DNA of 64,000 bases from Dryocosmus kuriphilus. Lineage: Eukaryota; Arthropoda; Insecta; Hymenoptera; Cynipidae. Numbering within the stretch: position 1 is the stretch's first letter; every line of letters begins with the position of its first letter. The DNA lies in NCBI GenBank assembly GCA_038277395.1, contig CM076196.1, positions 85,811,786-85,875,785 on the forward strand. The letters are read 5' to 3'. Of this stretch, positions 10,628-22,600 are shown in pieces. The notes beneath the pieces were generated by a model, which made no database searches, was not told the origin of the DNA, and saw nothing but the letters and a program-made list of their open reading frames with translations. Both the position numbers and the translations under genes were made by a program.

Positions 10628-13600
10628 ATGGAGGGCCAGCAGGTATGTAATTAAAAAAAGTGTGGAACAAAAGTGACACGCCGACAATGGCTTGACAAAC
10701 TCGTGTTGCGTGACTCATTTGTCGCTTTGACAGACGAACCTCCTTTGTTTATCATTTTAAAAATTAGAATGCCCTACTTTTCTTCAGGTGAGAGCCCTTT
10801 ACGATTTTGCGGGAGAGCCAGGAACGGCAGAGTTGTCGATTGTGGCTGGAGAAGTCCTCACAGTGATGAGGGATAATGTTGGCGATGGATGGTGTGAGGG
10901 TTACAATCAGAATGGAAAATCCGGCCTTTTTCCTGCAGCCTATGTGCAAGTGGTGGAAGCTGGTGCACCTGCAGGTATAGGCTAAATTTGTTTTATTTGG
11001 ATTTTTTTTTTTTTTTAAATTCATCATAAGGATATTTTACATTTGAAGATGATCTTGGCGTTTTTTGTCAGCTAGAGAAATTCTGGGGGCTTGTAATTTG
11101 ATATTTGTAGCGTTTTATTGATATCTTTTTTTGAACTTTTGGAGTAAGAGGTTTTATTTGAGTTTATTGGCAGGGGTTGACAGAATTCAGTCAGCGTTTA
11201 AAATATAAGAGTTATAACGCTCACTTTATGATTGAATAAGTATTGCAAAACTTATCTTTCAATTCGTTAGAGTTTATACTGCCGTTTTTTTTTTTTTCAT
11301 GTTTTAAAATTAAATAATGAGAGTTTTGAGTGAAAGATATTCCCTGCCCTCGCCAAAAGATCTATCTTCGTCTGTTTAAATATATTTAACAGAGACAATG
11401 TTGATTGCTCCTTAATTTCAATAATTTTAATGCTTTTATATTCAAGTTATCTTAAATTAAAGGGAGTCCATAATCAATCAGTTTTCAATTGCTAATGTAA
11501 TTTGCTTGGAACGATTTTCAAATTTGGAAGTTTCCAAAATCTTTTGTGGTTACAAATGATTAGATATCGAATACAAATTTTCACAATTCGATACCCGTAT
11601 AATGTAATGTACGTTTGAAACAACTGATAGAAATTAAACAATTTCGCGGTCTAAATTGATTGAATTTTGTTATCTTGAATTTGGAATGCTTTCAAGTTCA
11701 GAATGAAACGTTTAGATATGAGCATTAGTATAAAACGACCATGTTACTTTTGCTTTCATGTCCTCAATAAATGAATGATATGAATAAAGTAATATGATAC
11801 TTGATATACGATAAGTACGAATTAATGCCAGCTTGGACTCATTATACGAGATCATTCGTTTAACTCTTTTAGAACTTAAAATTCTGTATAATGATGTATT
11901 TAAAAATCCTAATACCCGTAATAATATAATTCTGAAATCACGTTATATATCTAATTACAAAGAAATTAAAATGTTGCAATTCGTGCATTGGTGTCAAAAT
12001 AATTCTTAGATAATATTTTAAATAAAATTAGTCTCAAAAGTAAATGAACTGCAATAGCAATTAGACATTATTAAAAAATTTTGTGTATTATTTTTACAGC
12101 TGGTATGACTGTTTCTCAACAAAGTACCGGCGAATTTTGGGACGATGATTGGGACGATGACTCCGAGGTCGGACAGACTCAAGCTTATGTTCCTCCGTCC
12201 CAACAAAATCAAGCCCTTCAATCACAACACTCAGTTACTAGCGATCAAGGAGACGCACTTTCTATGCACACCATTCACTCGGTAATCTCCGAAAAACCAG
12301 TTCCAAATATACCAAAGAAGAACAACAAATTCTCAACATTAATCAAGTCTGGAGAGGAAAGTTTTTTACTTGGAACCAGGGCTTTTATTGTACCAGAGAA
12401 CGAAAAAATTTTTATCAGAGAAACAGATGGATGTTGTTATTGGGAAACTACAGGCGAGGGTTATACTTGCGTCGTCACATCACCTAAAAAAGAATCGAAA
12501 CTCAAAGGACTCAAAAGCTTCATCGTCTATCAACTAACCCCCACAGTAATTAATTTAGTCGTTACTTTAAAAATATTTTTCATACTCTTTCTGGCCTTTT
12601 GTATTTTTAAATATTTTAAAGATATAAAAAATATTCTTGAAATATTAATGTAAAATTAATTTTTATTTCAGTTCAACAACATTCAAGTTTCGAGAAGGTA
12701 TAAACACTTTGACTGGTTGCACGAAAGACTAGAAGAAAAATTCTGCTTCATTCCAATTCCACCACTGCCTGACAAACAAATCTCGGGTCGGTACGAGGAA
12801 CAATTTATCGAACATAGACGAACTCAACTACAAGAATTCGTTGACTACGTCTGCAGGCATCCAGTATTGTCCAAGAGTCGAGTATGGGAACACTTTATAA
12901 CCTGCACTGACGACAAGCGTTGGAAACAAGGCAAGCGACAAGCAGAAAAGGACGAATTACTAGGAGTAAATTATTTCAACGCTATCCAAGGTCCAGATAC
13001 GCCCTTGGATGCTATAAAAGTGGAGATTAAGACGGACGCTTTGGCAAGATTTGTAAGTGGATTGGACCCCGTGGTAAAAAACTTTATGGCAATGGCTCTT
13101 GATCAGACTAAAAAGCATCAAGTTTTGTATAAACGGGAATTCCAGAAAATAGGACAGTGCTTTGTTTCACTAGGAAATGCTCTGGATCCAAGTGGATTAC
13201 AGGTAGATGAATGTGGTAGAAATAGATTGACGGATGCGTTAAGAACGACGGGAGAAGCTTACAACGAAATCGGGAGACTTTATGAGGAACAGCCAAAGTT
13301 CGACTGGGAACCTCTTGCCGATAAATTCCACATTTATAGAGGAGTTATTAGCAGTTTTCCTGACGTTATCGGCATACATAAAGTAAGTTGGAATTTTCTG
13401 GTACCTCATAGTATACTATTTGTAAAATTAGATTACTATTTCCTCTGTTTGAAAGCGCTAATGTAAAATTAAATAATAAAAAAATCTAGCCAACAATTAT
13501 GACCGAAAAAGTGCTTTAAACGAGGGGGTAACTACTGGTAATTTTTTATTAACTAAACCAATATAAACTAGAAACTTCTGTCGTTATAATTTGAAAATAA

Positions 13601-16600
13601 GGATTCTTAAAAAAATACTACTCGAATTTGAAAGCCTTAGATGTTGAAAGTTTATTCAGGATGGTTACTAAAATCAAAAAAAAATCCCCCGTTTACAAAA
13701 ATGTTTTCCGATCAAACAGTTCAAGCTTTCAAAGCTGTCAATTTTTCAATTTGAAATGTTCAAATCCAAACTACAATTTAAATCATTCAAAGTGGAATTC
13801 TTGTGAATTCGAAGAATATTAAATGAAAACACTTAAAATTCAGGAATTTGAAATTCAAACATTCAATAACAGTATTATTTTAAAACTAAACATTCAACAT
13901 TGTACTATCGAAAATTAAGTAAATTAGACTTCGAAGACTCAATGGTTAGACATTATCCAATGTTGTCATCTCAAAGTTTTTGGGTAAATGAAATTGAACC
14001 CATTTTCAAATTGTAATTGAAATTTAAACTAATTATCAGTTTAAACTGACAATTAATTTTCTTACAGCAAAATAAGAATTAAGGATGAGTTTTTTTTTTC
14101 TTTTTCCCGAACACATGTTAGTTAATACAGGAAAAAGAGTTGATATTGTGTGTGAAAATTATTTATTTAAACGAGCATTTGAAAAAAAAACGCCGCCAAA
14201 TAATGCATTACAACACCATTAATTAAAAAAATATATAAATAAATTATGGATAGTAAAAAAATTTCACATGCATATTAATAAACTTAAAAAGACTTTATAA
14301 ATCCTAGAAAGCAATGGGGGTAAAAAAAGCCACAATATGTATATTTGATTATACCAAAAAAATAAAAAAATACGATCATTATGAATATCAAAAAAGTTTC
14401 GTTTTCATATATTATAACACGAAATATTATTTATTAATATAAATATTAATGTACAATAATATTTTTAATATTAGGGTCCAAGAAGTAGTCAGTGTATCAT
14501 TATAAACACTTATTGAAAATGCACATTTGGCGGATTTTCTTTTATGTGGATAACACAGCTAATGCAGTTTTAAATAAAAAAAGTAAAACTAATACAATAA
14601 TAATGTTAATAAACATTTATAGGCACAAGTTTTAACATTAAAATGTGGATCAAGTAAATAATCACAAAGTATCTGTTTTAAAAACGAACCTGCTTGAAAA
14701 TATTATTGCAATTCATTATTATATTATTCTCCATTATTCCCTCTACTTCATGTTAAAGCATTCAATTTTATATTTACGTAATGTGATTAACAATTCCTGA
14801 TTTTTCCTTTTTCGTCGTCCACTGTTACATTATATAAAACTTTAAGTAATTCTTTTAAAATCCACTATAAAGACAGGCCCGCCAGATTTGTGTATTTGCA
14901 ATAAATATTTGTAATGATAAATTGACTACTTCATGGGCATCAATATCAAAAATATTCTCGTACATTAATGTTTATATTAAAAAGTAACCTTTTTTTGTTT
15001 TAATATATTCATTTGGCGATGCCTGTTGATTTAAAAGCATTTGAAACTGTTCTACTATTCATAATCAACGTATTTTTCGATTTTTTTGGGTTTAATGAAA
15101 TATACATTTTGTGGCTTTTTTCCCTCATTGCTTTCTAGGATTTAAAGTGTTTTTAAGTTTATGAATAATATTTGGCGACTTTGGATGGTTTCAAAGCATT
15201 TGCATGTGAAACTTTTTTGCTATCCATAATTTATTTATTTTCTTTGTTTAATGATGCTGCAACGTATTATTTGGCGGCGTTTTTTTCAAATGTTTGACTA
15301 AATAATTTTGACACAGAATATCAACCCTTTTTCCAGTATTAACTAACACATGTTCGGGGGAAAAAACTCTTCCTTAAGTCTTACTTTGCTGTGAGAAAAT
15401 TAATTGTCAGTTTAAACTGACAATTAGTTTAAATTTCAATTTCAATTTGAAAATGGGTTCAATTTCGTTTACTTCAAAAATTTGAGATGACAATTAAACA
15501 CTAAATAAAAACTAAAACCAAAATAAAGGAAAAACAGAAATTTGTAGGCGCTGTGTACAACAAGCTACATATACAGGGTGTCTAAAAAGTCCCGGGACGG
15601 TTGGATATTTCCTCAGGTAAAATATTTCTCAAAAAAGTGAAGGTCATTCCTGAAGTAAATTTCAACGAGGAATTCAATGGTGACCTTCATTTTGACCTTG
15701 AAGTTGACCTTCATAGCTTTTTGAAGGTCAACTTTGTTTTTAAATGGAAACCCCCTTTTTTTACATCTGCAATCGATAGAGCGGAAAATTCTACGTTCAG
15801 GTACGTACCCAAGTCATAGGTCATTTGTAACGTTCAAGGTCAGTTAGAGGTTATTTGAAATTAACAAAGTTTTCCAAGAGGTCAGTGCAATTCCTGAAGT
15901 AAATTTCAACGAGGAATTCAATGGTGACCTTCATTTTGACCTTGAAGTTGACCTTCATGGCTTTTTGAAAGCCAACTTTGTTTTTTTAAATGGAAACCCC
16001 CTTTTTTACCTCTGAAAAATATAGCGGAAAATTCTACGTTCAGGTACGTACCCAAGTCATAGGTCATTTGTTTTCAAGGTCAGTTAGAGGTTATTTGAAA
16101 TTAACAAAGTTTTCCAAGAGGTCAGTGCAATTCCTGAAGTAAATTTCAACGAGGAATTCAATGGTGACCTTCATTTTGACCTTGAAGTTGACCTTCATGG
16201 CTTTTTGAAAGCCAACTTTGTTTTTTTAAATGGAAACCCCCTTTTTTACCTCTGAAATCGATATAGCGGAAAATTCTACGTTCAGGTACGTACCAAGTCA
16301 TAGGTCATTTGTAACGTTCAAGGTCAGTTAGAGGTTATTTGAAATTAACAAAGTTTTCCAAGAGGTCAGTGCAATTCCTGAAGTAAATTTCAACGAGAAA
16401 TTCTTTGGTGAGCTCTGTATTGATCTTGGGTACAGCGTTTTGAATATTGTAAAATCATAAGGAAATTTTTCATTAAAAGTTCCAGGTGTTCTGGTGAGAG
16501 TTCTGTTCCTCCCCAAAGAGTTATACAGTCCTATACCGTTTTTCGATACCTAAGTCAATACCCAAGGCGATACCATAAGTCCTATACCGTTTTTCCATAC

Positions 16601-19600
16601 GAATATTACGAACCGAAACTAAATTTACGTATTACGAGTACATACTTACTATCTTTCGCTAAAAGATTATTATGGCGCAAGCTAAACTTTCGGAACGAGA
16701 GAGGGTATCTGTATTAATGATGCGTGGTTGGGGAGATCGAGTTCGATCTTATGATCAAGTTCGTTTGCTTTTTAATCGCACTTTTCGTAATGGAGAAGGG
16801 TTAAATCCTGTCTCAAAATCAACAATTGAAAGAACTGTAAGGCGTTTTATGAATCATGGATCTATCAAGGACCTTCAGAGAACTGGTCGGCCAAAATCTG
16901 CAGGATCTGAGGAGATGCAGATGGACATAGCCCAAGCATTTGTTGAAAACCCACACCTTAGTTTACGTCGAGCCAATGATGAGCGTGACGTTGCTCCTGA
17001 GACAGTGCGAAATATTTTAAAAAGCATTAATTTCCATCCTTACAAAGTTCATCTGGTACAAGAGCTCAATGAAGACGATCCTGATCGTCGGGTTGGATTT
17101 TGTGAAATTATGATGGATAGAATTGATAGAGATCCTGTTTTCTTGTACAATACAGTATTTTCAGATGAAGCTACTTTCACTTTAAAAGGTGAAGTTAACA
17201 GGCAAAATTGTAGATATTGGTCCGACACAAATCCTGATTGGATGTTGGAGAGTCACACACAATATCCACAAAAGATTAATGTTTGGGCCGGTATCTTGAA
17301 TGATACATTGATAGGCCCTTTCTTCATCGATGGTAATCTCAATGCCTGTGCATATGAAGAGCTTCTCAGAAACCAAATTGTACCAAGAATAAGGGAGATT
17401 ACAGGCGATAATTTTCAAAATATTTGGTTCCAGCAGGACGGAGCAGCGGCTCATTACGGTAGGGAGGTTCGAGCATATTTGGATACTCAGTTCCCTCAAA
17501 GGTGGATTGGAAGAAGGGGTGAAATCGAGTGGCATGCTAGATCTCCTGATCTGACGCCTCTCGACTATTTTCTTTGGGGTTATTTAAAGAGCAAAGTATA
17601 CTTAACGCAACCCCAAAGCTTAGACGAATTGCAGAATCGGATTCTGCAACAGGCTACTTTCATTGATAGGGATATGATTCGTAATGCTGTAACTCATTTT
17701 TACAATCGCATAGCTTTTTGTCAAGAAGCTCAAGGTTTTCAGTTCGAACATTTTCACTGAAGCGTGAGAGGCAAGGGGACTCACGCTAATCAAGCACCCC
17801 GAAACGTGAGAGGCAAGGGGACTCACTCTAATCAAGCACCCCAAAGGGAACAGAATTTACTACGTCCACGTCGTTGTTCCTGGGTAATGCTAAACGTAAA
17901 CGTAAACTGCTTGGAAAAAACCTTGAAAATCATCACCAAGATCAATACAGAGCTCACCAATGAATTTTTCGTTGAAATTTACTTCAGGAATTACACTGAC
18001 CTCTTGGAAAACTGTTAATTTCAAATAACCTCTAACTGACCTTGAAAGTTACAATTGACCTATGACTTGGGTACGTACCTGAACGTAGAATTTTCCGCTC
18101 TATCGATTGCAGATGTAAAAAAAGGGGGTTTCCATTTAAAAAAACAAAGTTGACCTTCAAAAAGCCATGAAGGTCAACTTCAAAGTCAAAATGAAGGTCA
18201 CCATTGAATTCCTCATTGAAATTTACTTCAGGAATGACCTTCACTTTTTTGAGAAATATTTTACCTGAGGAAATATCCAACCGTCCCGGGACTTTTTAGA
18301 CACCCTGTATATTTGCGCTTTTTACATTCTCATCTTAATGAGAAGGTATTAGTTTTATGTGAAAACTGACTTTCGCGGATTTCATGAAGTGTCGACGTTT
18401 CATGACCCCCTGAATCCGAAAAAAACGTGTTTTACGTTGGTGCCTGTCTGTCGTTATTGTCGTCGTCGTCGTTATTGTCGTTGTCGTCGTCGCCGTCGTT
18501 GTCGTTGTTGTCGTTGTAGTAGTCTGTGAACACGATAGCTTTCGAAGGACTAATCGGATTGGGTTGTGCTTTGGCACGCTTCTTTAAAGCGTAAAAAGTA
18601 AGGACGAGTTCGTTAACCAAGAAATCAAGAAAACGCGATTAAAATTTAAAAACTCTGGTTTCCCGCCAAAATATTCAAGATACAAAAAAATGGTAAAGAA
18701 CAAAGTTGTTCAATTCAAAAAGATCTATAAATTTTGTTTAAACCATTTTTTGATAAAATGCACGGTTTTTGTTTTAATCGATAAAACGTTTATTAAAAAT
18801 AAAAAATTTCAAATTTCCCGCCAAAATATGCAAGATACGAAAAAATGTAATAAACAAAAAGATCTACAAATTTGCTCCCTATCATTTTTTTGAACTGATG
18901 CGTAGTTTTTGAGTTATTCGTGAAATATGTTATGAAATATAAAGAAAACCACTTTTCAGCAAAACTATGCAAGATATGAGAAAATATTAACAAGCAGAAT
19001 TGTTCACCTTGGAAAGAGAGAGAGAGAATGAGAATGTATTCCTTAAGGGCGATAGAGCCTTAAGTAAAATAATTTCTTTTGTAATTTTTAATTTAAAGGT
19101 TTATACGATCCATAAACACCGAGCGCGTAGCGCGAGGTAAATAACGTATCGAGCGCGAAGCGCGAGTGCCAACAGACGCGCGTCCTAGGTGCGCTCATAG
19201 CAGATTTTTTTTTAATTTAACGATGTAAATAATACAATACTGTGCAGATCCACGAGTTCGGACTCTCTGGAATTAACCATGCAATGGCGCAAAAAAGCTA
19301 CCAAAGTTTTGCAAATTATTCTTATTCATTTTGTACGAATTTTTGTGTTAGAAATTTGAAATGCTGTATTAAAAATAATTAATAAAAAATTGTGGATCAA
19401 TAATGGCTTGGTAAGTTTTGGAAGGGAAGATAGGAACTGCCATTGTAATTTAGTTTGTCTTCTGCAAGGCGCATTATAATTACACTTTTTCAATTTTTAA
19501 ACAAAATAGAAACAATTTTTCTAAAAAAAAAAAGGGTCTCTGTTCGGAAAAAGAGAATACTATTGAGATTACGTAGGCAAAATATTGGAAAAAAATATTA

Positions 19601-19654
19601 AGCCATTTGGCCGTAAAATCCGGGCCCGCACAAACCGATTCATATCCAGAAACC

Positions 19655-19694
<40 letters not shown>

Positions 19695-22600
19695 GAGAAT
19701 TGAAAAAATGCTTTAAGCACTAACCACATCCGAAATTCAGGGACAGATCCCTAAGTAACGAAGGTGAGTGTCGGACTGACACAAAAACGGCCTTACCGAC
19801 TAAACACTAAACGAACTCCTTTATACCTGCCAACCCATGTTCCCGGTATCCGCTTTCTCATTACTTCAGGAAGATGTGTTATAGGCATTCTGCGCCGTAC
19901 TTCGACGTCCCTCTGTTTTGCCTGCGTGACATTTCATTTCTTTCCGCCCATACAAGATGCATGCATCGTCCTCAGTAGTGAGTAGTGCGACACTATCGCA
20001 CAACGGGCTCGTCGGCCTTCGACCTCTTGGCTGGGCTGAAATGTAGCTATATGCAACCGTTCCTCCCTCCAGGGTTACGCGTCGTCCTCGGTAGAATTGA
20101 CAGGTGTCTCTTCTCGGGCTCGCCGGCTCATATGCTCTTTTCCTCTCCTTGGCGAGGAGGAAAATCGGAATTACTCCCGCCACAACCATTATTGCTGATG
20201 CTGAGACGGAGCGATATGCACTTGCTATGCGCAAGGCACACCTTTGTTGAACGGAGACTACCCGATTCCTATACTTCATCACATCGAGTACATCAGCCCA
20301 GATCTCTGCTCCATAGAGAAGAATTGAGTGAGCCACACTCATCAGAATCTTCCTCTTGCTGGCTCTAGGGCCTTTAGTATTAGGCATGAGCCTGGAGAGG
20401 TTCGCCACTGCAGCGCTAGCTTTATCTGCTGCCTTCTGGATTTGCGGCCAATGCGTAAGCCTTTTGTCCACAAGTTCTCCTAAATATCGGACGGCTTTCG
20501 CAGCTACAACAGGCTCTCCTGCTATCTTAAATCTCACTATGTCTCCATAGTGTCTCTGTCTAGTGAGTACTATCACTTCCGTCTTGTTGGCAGCCAATGA
20601 GAGCCCACGATCTTTCAGCCAAACGTTGACAAGATAGGCGACATGTGCTATTCTTTCTTGAGCTTGCTGTGTATCCCTTGCCAATATCATGGCAGCAAGG
20701 TCGTCCGCAAAGACAATTAATTTGGCCCATTCAGGGAGCACAATTTCTAACACTCCGTTGTATATCACGTTCCATAGGTCTGGACCGAGTGCAGGCACCT
20801 GAGCCACTTTTACAGTGACTTTTCGATTCTGCTGGCCCATTGTGGTATCAAACAGCAGAACCCTGTCGTCCAAGTAGTCACTGATCACCCTTCGCATATA
20901 CGCCGGTACCCTGAATTGATGCTCAAGTGCATACAGGATGTCAACCCACCTCGCTGAGTTGAAGGCGTTCTTCACATCGAGGGTGACCAGCACACATGAG
21001 TTCCTTGTTCTGTGCTTACCCTGCCATGCCCTTTGAGTCACTGAAATGACTTTCCTAATTGCGCCAATCGTCGAACGATTTGTGCGGAATCCATGTTGGT
21101 TCTCCGAGAGTCTGCCTGATTCTTCTATGGCAATCCGTAACCGAGCCCGTAGGAGTTTCTCGAAGATCTTTCCTGCGTTGTCAAGCATGCAGAGCGGTCT
21201 GAATGATGAAGGAGTGATGGGCGGACCCTTACCCTTATCAAGCAGCACGAGCCTGTGCATCTTCCATCTCTTTGAAAATATGCCAGCTAGTAGACATGCA
21301 TTATACATGTTCAGAAGTACGGATGGTAATTCGTTTCCAATTACTTTAAGGATTTCAACAGGTATCCCATCTGGACCCGGAGCCTTTCTGTTTCCCAGAG
21401 AAGAGACCACACTGCGTAGCTCGTCGTTGGTAAACAGCTGAAATCCAGCCTCCACCACCGGTATCGGGGCACGGTCTCTCTCCAAGGCAGCGAGTGACAA
21501 TTTTGTATCCGCGTCCCCAGACGTCCTTGTCTACTTCAACAGGAAGCGATACCCATCCTTGCCTTTTACTGATTTTTATGGCCTTCGTGAGTGCCTTCTT
21601 GGCCCCAAGATAACTCTTCCGTAGCGCCGACGTCAGCGCGGCACCTCTTACGCTGCGCCTTCCTGCGCTTCGCCAATGCCTCTCTGCGGGGATCAGCAGT
21701 TTCGACATTCCACCAGTAGTTCTGTTCTGATTGCCTATGCCTTGATCTTCTAGGCATTGACCTATCACATGCTATCCTAATCAGATCCATAGTCTGTTCG
21801 ACCATATTTTCAGCCTGTTTCCTCCGATGTCTTTTTGTGTCGTACCTCCTTGGCAGTAATACCACCCGCTCTGGACAGCGTTTCAAGTACTGCTGGGTGA
21901 CTGAGCTTTCCGACGTTCCACCCCATAATCCTCCCAGAGTCAGAATGATTTCTTCCTTCGTCAGAGTTGGACCCCACCCAAAACTTGATGCCACTGCGTC
22001 TAAATGTTGAGACCGTACTTATATTTAGAGTCGTTGGGTCCAACCTGGCCGCCATCTCTCCACCTTATCACCTCGATTGCAGGTCCACGACATACCCCAC
22101 TCCAGCGCCTTGGCATTGAAGTCCCCAGCTACAATGACTTCTCCGTCCATCTCACGAATTTCATCCTCCAGTCCGTTAAGTTTACTGCAGAGTACATCAA
22201 TTCCCTCAATGGGCGAGAGATACACACTTACATAGGTGGTGTTTCCACTTCTGACCCAAACGTAGCCATCGCCCTTGCCCATGTCAGACACTGGGAGCAT
22301 TGATGTACTTTTTATCCAAATTGCTGCCGTGTTAGTATTATCCGGATACCAATTACGCCCACTCATACCGCAGTATTGTTCCGAGATAATGAGCAGATCA
22401 GCCTTGGGTTCCATTGCTGCCGTGTTAGTATTATCGGTATACCAATTACGCCCACTCATACCGCAGTATTGTTCCGAGATAATGAGCAGATCAGCCTTGT
22501 GTTCCATCGCTATCTGAAACAGCAGGTCAGAGGCAAGTCTACTTCTTCTCAGATTGCCCTGGATAATGACCGCCATTAGTGTTTATTACCACAGTACTCT

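Larger units (their letters stand above)
15574..18307 (+). mobile_element. Tc1/mariner element of the DD41D group, near intact
   Basis: The inverted ends CAGGGTGTCTAAAAAGTCCC and the matching GGGACTTTTTAGACACCCTG are flanked by TA at 15572-15573 and 18308-18309, the target duplication of the superfamily. The terminal inverted similarity is more than 200 bp long, and a further stretch at 16320-16445 pairs with 17940-18060. The left side has an additional tandem duplication (separate entry), so the ends are asymmetric. The transposase ORF lies inside and is open. Total length is 2734 bp, long for mariner because of the extended ends. It inserted in the sense direction in the last intron of the sorting nexin gene. 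Confidence 0.92.

Noticed and set aside
18335..18620. Thr-rich or Asp/Asn-rich ORFs
   Set aside because: Artefacts of the GTCGTT simple repeat within the repeat family; the same applies at 47714-47970.
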